Made by a program: the position numbers and the translations under genes
Assembly: GCA_018806985.1 (NCBI GenBank)
Contig: JADANN010000184.1
Location: 1 to 64,000 of the forward strand
Direction of reading: 5' to 3'
Length of the DNA: 64,000 nt
Source: Angiostrongylus vasorum
Lineage: Eukaryota; Nematoda; Chromadorea; Rhabditida; Metastrongylidae
Shown here: positions 34,545-44,460 of the stretch, piece after piece
How positions within the stretch are numbered: the stretch's first letter is position 1
How the letters are laid out: every line of letters starts with the position of its first letter
The notes under the pieces: model-generated
Databases searched by the model: none
Told to the model about the DNA's origin: nothing
What the model saw: the letters and a program-made list of their open reading frames with translations, nothing else

Positions 34545-35400
34545 CTCCCAACAGTTTACCGGCTCATTGTAATTGGAAGGTGTCCCTGGGTGTCGGACTG
34601 CAATGTATAGTAAAATATTCATCTCCATGGCAAGGTCTCACAGGTTGAGAAGGAGTCTGGCATTTCCATCAGGAAGCCCAGCTAGGAACGACCGCCGTCC
34701 TGATAACAGACTAGTCTCATGGTGACAAATCTCCCTCTGATTCACAAGGGCGACGACTGTCTGTGCTGGTGGCGACATGGGACTGACTTTGGCCAGGCTG
34801 ACCTCGGGACTTCAAGGAAACACAGTGGCTAAACGAACAAAACTATAAAAAATGTAGAATATGCTAGAGCCAGCACAACCAGTGAGGACGGGCCGTCCAA
34901 GTATCCAAGTGTCTAAGTGAGTATGTTGTGGTGTCCTTCATCTTACGTCGTCCTTTTAATTCGCTACTCGGGAATCCCTCTCATCAGACATAATGCTCAT
35001 CTAGTCTCACCCTTTCCATAACGCATGCTGGTGTAAAACAATAAGGAAGAAACTGCTGACGGTAATCAATGCTTAAGAGATTCCTTATGCTTTCGAATTC
35101 ATTAAACATCCTAGAGGCAACTGAATGCAAACCTGGCCTATGCAATAATTTCTAGTGTCCTACTGATGTGTCACATCAGTGTTTTTAACGTCTCCAACAA
35201 GGATAAAAAGAAAAAAGGATAAGAGCGTTTGACGTTGATCAATCCTTGAGCGATGTGCCACACATCTAACTTTAGCATGCACCGAAGAGGTGGTCGAATA
35301 AATGTCTGGTCCAAAGAATGAGCTGCAGCGGCCTACTAATGCATCATTTCAGGGTCCTTTATCCTCCTCACAAACAGGTCTAGTACAAACATGGAAGGAG
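34545..35400. repeat. Segmental duplication, copy 2
   Basis: Second copy of the 32404-33200 block, same orientation, about 2.1 kb away. It holds a longer reverse family A repeat (34545-34920) including the GAGAAGGAGTCTGGCATTTCC part absent from copy 1, so copy 1 was shortened after duplication or copy 2 is nearer the source. The plus ORF at 35302-35553 begins inside the block and is not a gene. Confidence 0.8.
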
Positions 35401-35572
35401 AAGAGCGATGGAAAACTTGCCTCGTCCCTCTCAAATTCATTTCATTCACCATTATCAACGAGCGTTACAACGAAAAAAACAAAAATTACCAGTAAGGCAA
35501 AAGTAAGTGAAATAAAATTACACCATTCAGACGGAGAATCAGGAACAAGATAAAACAGACGTCACTAACCAC

Positions 35573-36330
35573 CTGATTGGTTTACAACATTCTTCTTTAA
35601 CTCCAACCGATCCGAAATATCTCCGTAATTGGTGTTCGACTTCAAATAAGGTCGACATTTGAAGAATTCCGGCTGGAGATATGCTCATGTTAATCTCCTG
35701 AAACAACAGGTACAGAATTAACACAATAAATCAACTTACAAGATTTCCGTCGAGCCATAGTTGAGCCGCTCTTAGTGAGTTCTTGCTAATGGAGTCAGTC
35801 GAACGCCGATCCACAAGGACGCTTTTTCTTGAAAACGTGAAGAAAATTATGCAAAGCCAATCGCACTAAGTGCGTGGATCGAATGAGAACAAACTCACTC
35901 CGAGGATGATTATTTACAAGTATAACTATAAAGAGTAATCAAAAGAAAAGCTAGAAACCTTAAGATATGGCCAAATCGACTTCGTGGAATGATCTCGAGT
36001 TCACCGCCACACAACCAAGTCCAAGACAAGCAAAAAACTATAAAAGGTTTCGAATCGTCTTCCCTGAACCCCATTCTTTCTTCGGCTATATTCACTGCTC
36101 TCCTTTTCTCTGCTCTACGGTATATTTCTGCTTTCAGAGTGTATCAACAAGTAACTCACTCAAAAGAACGAATAGAAGAAAAACAATGAAAGAAGATGAA
36201 CGGAACCTACTGGGAGCGATATTTCCACATTCTCAGCTCACCAAACATCCATTCCTTCGTCACAGGCGCCAATCCTGAGGAACTATGTCCTCACTTTGAA
36301 TTTTTCCAGTCTTCGGAAACTTTGTTTTTT
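35573..36330 (-). pseudogene. Polypeptide N-acetylgalactosaminyltransferase pseudogene (C-terminal catalytic part)
   Basis: GalNAc-transferases start mucin-type O-glycosylation in the Golgi. Minus-strand pieces in order: RIGACDEGMDVW, then TGA where the family has Gly, then AENVEIS (36280-36215), the conserved GAYD.GMDVWG.EN.E.S block; TWLCGGELEIIPRSRFGHIL (about 36035-35960), the W.CGG..E..PCSRVGH block with its Cys replaced by Arg; an exon ending at 35740 (NSLRAAQLWLDGNL) joined by a 42-base intron (GTAAGT...TTTCAG) in phase to 35697-35573, which ends KEECCKP at an AG/GTGG donor. The stop and the lost Cys indicate a pseudogene. The Golgi stem, DXH region and lectin domain are absent. Confidence 0.85.
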
Positions 36331-36340
36331 TCGAGCGGAC

Positions 36341-36980
36341 AAGCGTGATGAGTTGTTAGACGTGCTGTATTCGGCTGCTTTCTCTTCAGTCATCTAAAAT
36401 ATCTCAGCTTACAAGACTAAAACTCCGCAACTGCTCACGAACAAGAACGATCGAACGTCATTCCATTTTATCAACTGTGGGACATTGCAAATAACACAGA
36501 ACCACATTTATATGAATACAATCGTCCACCAATACATCAACCTGCGCCTGATATCGGCCGAGATGTGATATCAAGTGGATTACTCTAGGATAAGCAGATG
36601 TCATTATAACTTTGCTCTACAGTGTTAGGAAAGCACTGAATAAAGTGGACAGGTATCCTCTTGGAAGTGGTATCGTTCATCAGATCCGATGATGAAGCCG
36701 AATCTAAGAAGGTTGCGAGAGAGCTAACTGAAGTGGATGCTGGTCATTCCCGGGCCCACTATTGATATCCGCTTTGAATGAAAACTTGATCTCGGGTATG
36801 GTATTCTTTGCTCTACTTCCCTACGGCCATAACAACAAAGTATTTGGAACTCTATTCTAAAGAACATCTATAAAACCTAAATGTAAACTGTACATATCAT
36901 CTGAAGATATTTATTGGTATCGGTTTTCTCCCTATTATTTTTTATCCTACCGATATATTTATAATTTTAACCTCTTTACT
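36341..36980. other. No gene established
   Basis: Upstream GalNAc-transferase exons would be expected here on the minus strand but were not found. The plus frames include coding-like scraps (NRPPIHQPAPDIGRD near 36530, SDDEAESKKVARELTEVD near 36690) that I cannot assign. Confidence 0.35.
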
Positions 36981-36984
36981 TAGT

Positions 36985-37650
36985 GCCTACTGTTTTTTGA
37001 GGGCAGGGTATATTGCGAAGTATAACTTCAACGAAGCTGAGATATTTGCAAAGCTCTGGACCGCAGGTGCCCATGGTGGGGAACGAACGCGCTATTGTCC
37101 TTTCCGGGGAGTAACGCGTTCACAACCACACCATGCGGGTCCTTCGTTTCGCCTGTCTTTCAGCTAGTTCCATTGATCTCTGCCATCAGCAATCACCCGT
37201 CAGCGGGATTGATCTGGGGAGCCCAAATCGGCAGTGAACCCAGTTAGTCAGTTAAGCTGAGGCTTCTGTTATAGTCACAATTTTAACTTATTATTTACTG
37301 CCTAAAAGAGTATCATTGAAGTTATATTTCGCGATATACCCTGCCATTAAAAAGAGTAGGCAGTAAATAAAAAGGTTAAAATTGTGATTATAACTATAGC
37401 CACAGCTTAACTGGGTTCAATGCCGATTTTGGCTCCCCAGATCAGTCTCGTTGACGGGTGATTGCTGATGGCAAAAGATCGATAGAACTAGCTGAGAGAC
37501 AGGCGAAACGAAGAACCCGCATGATGTGGTGGTGAGCGCGCTACTCCCCAGAAAGGACAACAGCGCGTTCGTTCCCCACCATAGGCATCTGCGGTCCAGA
37601 GTTTTGCAAATATCTCAGCTTCGTTGAAGATATATTTATACTTCCTAGGT
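36985..37650. repeat. Inverted pair of family C repeats
   Basis: Left copy reversed (37005-37265), right copy forward (37390-37650), both well preserved. They share TTTGCAAATATCTCAGCTTCG ends, the GAACGAACGCGCTATTGTCC block and the tail ATACCCTGCC..AGTAGGCAGTAAATAA, with only about 120 bases between arms. The pair makes a long potential hairpin of roughly 300 base pairs. Confidence 0.85.
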
Positions 37651-37665
37651 TTTCCGGAAGCGGCC

Positions 37666-37945
37666 GTGCAGCACTGTGGTCAGAGGTGCTCTGCCATGCA
37701 CGTGTGCTCGATCCTTCGACCGAGGCTCACCAAGCCTTCTATCTCACCGGGTTTGGAGAATTCATACGAGACATGTTTGCGAGAATAGTAGCAGTGACTC
37801 AAAACATCGGTACCTCACCGCAAGTCCTTGCAAAGGTCAGGTATGCATTCAGTCACCTCCAACGATGTCTAACGAAGTCGGAGCTTTATGGTTTATCCAG
37901 AGATTTACCGAATGGAATTAGAAGGATATGGTTAAAATTAGCAAT
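37666..37945 (+). repeat. Family B tRNA-derived SINE
   Basis: Head GTGCAGCACTGTGGTCAGAGGTGC, body CTCACCAAGCCTTCTATC, ATCGGTACCTCACCGCAAG, AGGTATGCATTCAGTCACCTCC and 3' ACGAAGTCGGAGC. It ends where the Rpt2 relic begins on the other strand. Confidence 0.8.
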
Positions 37946-37984
37946 CAATCCTTTGTTCAATTTGTGCCTGTAAGAAGTTTTGCG

Positions 37985-38930
37985 GCTTATCCTACACAGT
38001 TGACCAGTCCTGAAAACATCATCGCCTCCTCTTGTCTATTACGTAAATGAATTGATAAGCAGTACCTTAGCATCACAACGGGAGTCAAAACCATCAGGCT
38101 GATTGAGGAGTTCCCGCGTAGTTCGCTGGTTCTAGCGCTGTCCACTGCAAATGGAATTATATCGTTTTGTGCCAACTTCATCAATCTCATCAACGAACGC
38201 GATTGTTTGAAAGAATGTTAGAATGCAATAAATCAAAAGTACATTTCACACAGATCCTTTCCTAGAAAACGACAATACAGACATTAACTAACCACGAGCT
38301 TACTACTTTCCTGGGCGTTTTCTTCAGCAACACAGAACTCCTCTCACACCATTTTAGCTCTTTCGCCAAGCTATTTTCGAACAAGCTCGGAACCAGAAAT
38401 TCGAAAGAGTGTAGCAGACTGCTAACCAGTGAAACAAATGTGCAACATTCTAGCCGTAAACCTTCGATGGATTAACGCCGATTTCTTCATGATACTCCGA
38501 ATGTGTCAAGGGCAAGTCGACTGACTCCCCGATTTCTTCGACTTGTTGATCCAGTCCACCACCGTCTGCATAGATCCCCTGAAATATTTAAAAACCTGCA
38601 AATAATGGATAATGCAACAACTCTTTGAGATGGCATACAAAAAAATTTGACTGATTTGAACAACAGCCCTCGGGCGCTTTTTCCAATTTCATTGCTGAAA
38701 CCATAAGATCGGTATCGACGGCGAGAACACCTGTAACAGCATAATTCTGATGAGACAAAAGAACTCCTACAGTCGGTGGACTAAGAATAAACAGAAGAAA
38801 TTGTCACGTTAATTATTAGCCATGCAATTCATGGGTGAGTAGAAGCTGGTTCAACGAGTACATCGTGGTTCGGGCAATTCTCTGTAAGTGAACGACGTGA
38901 TGCAGACGTAACGTCCGATCCCCACACTTC
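37985..38930 (-). pseudogene. rpt-2: 26S proteasome ATPase Rpt2 (PSMC1) pseudogene
   Basis: Rpt2 is one of six AAA+ subunits that unfold substrates for the 26S proteasome. Minus-strand pieces follow its order: GSDVTSASRRSLT (38920, the GSEHYVSI.SFVD block), HQNYAVTGVLAVDTD and MKLEKAPEG (38750-38685), a clean 39-codon exon 38578-38462 (acceptor ATATTTCAG, donor AAG/GTTTAC) with [20 protein letters not shown], then QSATLFRISGSEL, IAFVDEIDEVGTKRYN (Walker B VDEID) and LLNQPDGFDSR, with FRTGQL.RISRK last. The Walker A loop between exon and QSATLF is not legible, and a stop replaces the codon after GQR. Introns remain, so it is a DNA copy. About half of the roughly 440-residue protein can be traced; the N-terminal coiled coil and C-terminus are absent. 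Confidence 0.92.
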
Positions 38931-39560
38931 AAAAGAACATTATTTAGCAAAAAAATATATGCCGATCAAACGAATACTGGAACATCAAGGAAGGGACAGA
39001 GCTGAAATACCGTGGAGATAATACAGAAGGTAAATTATTGACTGGCTTTCCTCTCAGCAGCCTCAGACGACAAAAAAGCATGAATAGTAACTAAAATTAT
39101 GAGGGTGGAATAACATCAGAAAAATCCGAAGCAATATGCTCAGCGAAGGATGCCATAGAACCATACTTTCTAGAACCATTAAAAAAAAAGTTTAACTCTT
39201 ATGGAAAAAAAATCAGAATGACTGGTTAGTACGACAGTGAGAAATAATAATAGGCATACTAGCAGGCAATTTGCTAGTCGGGTGTGGTCCCTTATATCTC
39301 GTCCTTCGTTTCGGAATTCTGGAAGCAACGGGGTGCCTCGTACTTTTTATCTTCACATTGTCCGCATTACCACAACCTCTCGTTCCCTCTTCCACATCGG
39401 CTTCAAAAGAAAACATACAGATAAATCAAAGCTCAAGATGACAGTTCCAGAAAGAAAGGCCAGGTAATGGCGAAGGATTTTTGACTGAACAAACAAAGAG
39501 CTACAGCTCAATCTCCAGATAGACCGGAAAATACCAGCACAAGTGCGAGGGCTGGCGACG
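38931..39560. other. No feature supported
   Basis: Upstream flank of the Rpt2 relic. No earlier Rpt2 exon found. Homopolymer A runs near 39180-39205. Confidence 0.4.
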
Positions 39561-39564
39561 GCAC

Positions 39565-40160
39565 TGCGAATGGCACCAAGCCTTGCGTTTGTGTTCAGGC
39601 ATAAAGTAGGAGAACCCGTTCTAATTCTCGGGCCACGAATCACTGTAGGTACATGGACGGAGAATGTTTTTTCATTTGCTCGACGCAACTGGAGATGGAG
39701 AAATGCTTTGAATTGCTGAGATAACAATCACAGCACAAATTCCACCCCGGAGAAACCAAGGAATAACATATTTTCGTTTTTCAACGTTCACAATAATCTA
39801 TTCGAAAAAAGGTTACGTCACGACAAGGTACCACAAAAATAATTAAGAAAAAACGTGCTGTTTCATTACCTCTTCCTCACCCTTGGCAAACAAAAAAGGG
39901 TCTTGCGGGAAAAATGTTTCAAATGTCCACGAAAGTGTCGACAATAAGAGAAGAGAATGAGGTGTCCCTGATCTTGGCTAAGAAGATCTCCATTTCCAAT
40001 GGATACGAAGCAGTAGTTTCTTCGATTAGTTTGAAAAGAAAAAAGAAAGCCTGCAAATGGGACAGTGACTGGTACCAAGTCTTGGCATTCCGTTAAGGCG
40101 AAGCTCCCGTACAAATTCTCTGGCCATTGCTCAACTGTAGATGATGCCACTGTTCAGTGA
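39565..40160 (+). mobile_element. Penelope-like element RT fragments
   Basis: 39575-39625 encodes APSLAFVFRHKV, matching the LAPRLAIAFMSKV block just before the catalytic YIDD box in the 56.4 kb copy, but the YIDD itself is destroyed. 39910-40010 (MFQMSTKVSTI, LAKKISISNGYEA) matches the end of the RT domain in that copy. A second, overlapping RT piece (GQ.LVPSLGIPL) starts at about 40050. So two PLE fragments of the same orientation are joined. Confidence 0.65.
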
Positions 40161-40455
40161 ACAAATCTTCTCGAAGACTAGTCGAAAAGTAGCTAAGGGT
40201 GAATAGAGTTCCGTTCTCCTTCCTTGCTGATTTATTGATAATTGCAACCCGAACTTCATGTTGTTGTTACCGCCTCACGTGATAGTTACTATCGGGCATG
40301 AGGTTGCATTTCACAATGATTGCCAAATGCTCTAGTTTAAAAATGTGGGACTTTTGAAAGATGTGAAGCTGTTCTTTGTGAAATGTTAGGGCTTTAACAT
40401 TGCCAGTTATTACAAAAATCCTCTTTGCATGGATTAATACACAATTCTAACGTCG

Positions 40456-40750
40456 AAGTGGCGCATGTGGCGCAGTGGTCGGAGGCGCCCTGCAAAACAC
40501 ATGTGGGACCGATCCCCCGCGCTCGTGGCTAGCCAAACCTTCTAACCCTCCACGGGTCGGCAAATTGGTGCCAGCCTTGTCTGCGAGGATATCAGCACTG
40601 GCTCGATACGTCGGTAGGCCACTCCGAGTCATTATAAAGGCCAGATATGCATTCGATCACCTCCAACGATGCTTAATGAAGTCGAATGCTGGACGCATCC
40701 CTCAGGGATCGAGCAAAGCCGAAAGTTTCAACCTTTATCCTGATGTCGAA
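40456..40750 (+). repeat. Family B tRNA-derived SINE, best-preserved copy
   Basis: GCATGTGGCGCAGTGGTCGGAGGCGCCCTGCAA, then GGGACCGATCCCCCGCGC, give the clearest pol III A- and B-box-like layout (A box TGGCGCAGTGG matches TRGYNNAGYGG exactly). The 3' end runs through CCTCAGGGATCGAGC and TTTCAACCTTTATCC. The ORFs on both strands are repeat sequence. Confidence 0.88.
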
Positions 40751-41245
40751 TGAATTCTGTCATGTTACGCAAGGTGTTTGCGATTGTGGATCGTAGAGCG
40801 CACATTCTTGCAGTTGTTTTATGTAGTGATGTTATGGGAGAATAAAAATTCACTTCGAGTACGCATAACTAGCCACCTTGTGTAAGCTGACGTCCAGAGC
40901 AGTATATAGCCACTTTAGGCCAAGGTGAAATTAAAGTCGGCATACACACGTAGACAAACATGTATATAAACATACAAGTAATTTAAAGAATACACGTACC
41001 ACTAGCTGGGCCGCACCAGATTCTCTTATAAACAAAGCTTTAAAGAGATTTATGTTGCAAGGTTTTTACAACAAGCAATTCTCTCATAGCAGTTAGAATG
41101 TTTACATCTTTACAACCACAAACACCTGGAGCCAACACTCCTTACGTTGGTGAAAACCCAAACTTTCCTAAAAGCAGCATTTCACACTGCATGTAATTCG
41201 CATTAAATAATTCATAGTTACTAGTATTTACACAATTTATGCACA
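40751..41245. other. No feature supported
   Basis: AT-rich sequence, no repeat or exon recognised. Confidence 0.4.
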
Positions 41246-41247
41246 AT

Positions 41248-41428
41248 ATACAACCATTAGAAAAAAAGCAGAAAGAATGGATGAGGAAGAAAGAAAGAAG
41301 GAGAAAGAAAGGATAAAGGAGGAAGGAAGAAATAACGGGAAAGAAAGAAAGAAAAAAAAGAAAGGGAGAAAGAGAGAGGAAGAAGAAAGAAAGAACGAAT
41401 GAGGAAGAAACGAAGAAAGAAGGATTGT
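41248..41428. repeat. Purine-rich simple sequence (GAAA/GGAA)
   Basis: About 180 bases of almost only A and G on the plus strand, in irregular GAAAG and GGAAG units. The complementary ORF of Ser/Phe/Leu is an artefact of this composition. Mirror-type purine tracts of this length can form triplex structures (known property; not tested). Confidence 0.85.
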
Positions 41429-42885
41429 CATAGAACGTTGTTTAGTTTCAGCCGCAAGGATACTTGCAAAATAACCTGCACAGCAATTTTATTCCGACTG
41501 AAGACAAGGCGTCAAACAATTCTTAATGGACAACAGAATTAGGAGTGTGGTATCGCATACGGTAGAAAATTTCGCAACATCGTCCTGGTGGTTGCCGTAC
41601 GTATAGCGTGTGAACGTTGCGTAGTACAAAGTATAAAATGGGAAATCACAACAAATGAGAACACAAAGGATAAAGAAGAATACCGGACCATATGAGAGAA
41701 AGAGGAACGAAAATGGAAGCGTGAGAGATATTAAACAGCATTGACTTTTATAAATCGATGTTAACTATTGACAAAATACGAAGAACAGAACGCCGAACAG
41801 TGGATCTGTTGCTTCTCAGAAACGGCAACCTTAGTGATATTGACACGAAATAACGGACAAGACATGGGAATTGTATGTTTAAGACACAATTCCATCAAAC
41901 ACCTGAAAACAGCGGGAATAAAAAGAGAACAAAAGTAGCAAACACCCATATTACACAATGGTCACATTTGTGTGTGTACACACGTATGTGTGAGGTCGAA
42001 GAACATCATTTTCCTTCAATCTGACCTCTTTGAAAATGGAATATCAGGACCAGTACTGAAGTAAGTGGACTAGAACTTTCGAGTTTCTTTGCACATTTTC
42101 GTATCTTTGTCAGCCCTGCAACACACCGCGCGAGACTCGGCGGAACACAGTCTGGAACTTCATGCCAAAAGGCAATGTGCAGACAAACAGGATGAAAACA
42201 TCAGATTACCAAAAACTGACAGCCCGTAATAAACAGTATGACGAAAACTGCACTGTTGCCAAAATAATTAGCTTGCAATTTATTTCATCATATCAATAGG
42301 GATTTATTGTTCGCATAAATTTCACCTCCCATTAGTTAATCAATGGCGAGGAAGTTCTTTCTTCATTTTATAGCTTTCTTGCTGCCTACGATAAAAGTCG
42401 ATAAGTGACCAATCTTCGCGAAGGAAAAGCAATTACGCAGAAGATTTAAAGCAATGTACCCTAAGCAAATCTGTGTTCTGATTCACATGAGAAGATAGAA
42501 CTCATACCTGCAACAAATTTGCTGTTATTACATTCAGCCACTGGAAGTGGTCCTGGATTTGGTTCAGTTAGTGAGAATAAAGGACGCACATGTAGATGTC
42601 AAGTGAAAAGTTGACAGGAGTAATGATACAAAAAAGCGCACCTGAATGAATGTTCAAAATACTGTACTTCTCGACTATTAAGTAATAAAAATTGAAACAA
42701 AAATGAAGAACGAAGGGATACTAAGAATAGCTTTCGTTCTACACCCAAGTTTAACAAAAACCCCTTCAACAACAGAATTTTTTTTTACTGTTTTTCAACT
42801 TTTAAAATATCCCATTATTGCCCAATCATAAAAACCTCCTGTTGAATTTAACCGATCTATAGGACAGATGACTTATGCTTAACCC
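41429..42885. other. No gene established
   Basis: A minus exon-like stretch at 41770-41920 follows a good acceptor (GCTGTTTTCAG) and reads HTIPMSCPLFRVNITKVAV, with no known family. The dynein sequence expected downstream of the 42.9 kb piece was not found here. Confidence 0.35.
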
Positions 42886-42892
42886 AGACCAA

Positions 42893-43126
42893 CCTTGTTG
42901 AGTTGCTGTAACGCATGGAAAATCTGTGAGCGGGTCGCAGCCAAACGCTGATGCTGCGTGGAGGCAGTTTCAATACTGCGTTATAGCACCGTATATCAGT
43001 GAACTGGTACAAGCATGGACAACTCATTATCGTGCTAAAAAGATAATGACGACAAATTCTAAATAACGGGAATTGAGTTAAATTGTAGAATACAATCACA
43101 CCTCGGCCATGACCTTGTCGACCTTA
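42893..43126 (-). pseudogene. dhc-1: dhc-1 relic 2: AAA5-AAA6 junction piece
   Basis: The minus frame KVDKVMAE ends at a donor (GAG/GTGTGA, 43101). About 120 bases later, SIETASTQHQRLAATRSQIF and HALQQLNK follow and end at AAG/GTTGGT. This matches the dynein block ETDKVMAEV..VS.QYQRLS.ACS.IY.TLQQLN.IHFLY, entering AAA6. It lies 13 kb upstream of the AAA4 relic on the same strand although it should be downstream of it, so it is a rearranged part of that copy or a second copy. Too short to judge its age. Confidence 0.85.
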
Positions 43127-43510
43127 TGACGAATATGTCGGTTCCAATCACGTGTCTTCCAGATCTTTTGAGAACTGCTTTATGTCTCATGTGCCAGATT
43201 TCTTGGAAAGAAGTCGTACTACCCTACATGGCTTTTCATTTTATCGTATCATATCGATATCGTTGAGCAGCTGTTCCACAATGTAAGTTTTTTTCAATGG
43301 TTTTCTAGTTGTCTTGAAAAACTACAGGTTATGGTGAAATGCATTTGCACCACATGAAGAATTTAAGTTTCCGTTTTTAAAATGCCACTTTGGAGAACCT
43401 GTGTTATACTCCATGTAGTGCCGCAGTTCACCACTGGACACTGATGATAATCCCGTGCGCATTTGTCCCTTTTGGTTACGCGTTGATATTCTCCTGTATC
43501 ATTCTGCCAC
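43127..43510. other. Eroded sequence upstream of the dynein piece
   Basis: Some weak traces of the preceding dynein exon may continue to about 43180 (LKRSGRH region), but the frame is unclear. Nothing else seen. Confidence 0.35.
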
Positions 43511-43800
43511 TTTTTGTTATGGGCACATGTAGCGCAGTTGTCGGAGGCACCCTGCAAAACACACATGGGATCGGTCCACGCACCATTGGCTCACCAAGCT
43601 CTCCATCCCTCTTGTGTCGAAAAATCGGTACCAGACTTGTCTGTGAGGTTGCCAGCACTGGATGGTTACATCGTTAGGCCACCGCGAGTTATTGTAAAGA
43701 CCAGATATGCATCCAGTCTCCTCTAACGAACCTTAATGAACTCGAATGCATGGCAAATCCCTCAGGGACTGATTTACGCCGACACCTTTTTTTTATATGC
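43511..43800 (+). repeat. Family B tRNA-derived SINE
   Basis: GGCACATGTAGCGCAGTTGTCGGAGGCACCCTGCAAAACACA head, GGGATCGGTCC, CTCACCAAGCTCTCCATCCC, TCGGTACCAGACTTGTCTG, CCAGATATGCATCCAGTC and CCTCAGGGACTGATTTACGCCGA. Full length. Confidence 0.85.
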
Positions 43801-44054
43801 TACACAATCTCTTTCGCATGTGTTTCAGTTGTCGAGCTTACCACAGCTCTTTTGCCGTCGTTTGTTTTTTTTCTGTTAACAAAGATGGCATTTCCATAAT
43901 TCCCTTATTGCTACCACATTTGTACACTTTCTGCTTCATCAGCGATTCATCACCTTAATGATTAAAAAAATATCGACGGGTTGCCGATTGGAAATAGGGT
44001 TTTGTATCCCTTACAAAAAGGAGTAGATAGTTCTCCATCCCCCAACATGATATA

Positions 44055-44112
44055 CTGACCTAATTGGATACTTGGATGGTCTGTCCTCACGAGTTGTGCT
44101 GATCCCAGAACA
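44055..44112 (+). repeat. Family A repeat, 5' end only
   Basis: TTGGATACTTGGATGGTCTGTCCTCACGAGTTGTGCTGATCCCAG is the start of family A; the remainder is missing. Confidence 0.6.
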
Positions 44113-44460
44113 TTTGTCATTCATTTCTTTCCCTCGCAATCGTCGTCCATGGTGGTGGTTTTGTTCGAGCATGGTAATGCGTGCGAGTCTCATACCTCGT
44201 ACGTGATATACAACATTGCTTTCATACAATATCCCACCCACACTATTTCCTTAGGTTAAAAACTTGAAGGGTTAAGGGTTGTTATATTTCACACCTGTTT
44301 TATTGTTCTCCTAGCTAGTGGCTATATGTTTACTGTGGATAGTGTATCATCATAGTTAGCTTCTATCCAATTGTTTTAGGTTTCCACATGTTGCCCCCCA
44401 CCATTTGCAGCTTCTTGCTGCGTGCTTATGCTTAAGCGTTCTATGTTTTTTCTGTTTTCA

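Noticed and set aside
41237..41431. Ser/Phe/Leu-rich minus-strand ORF
   Set aside because: Direct result of a purine-only tract.
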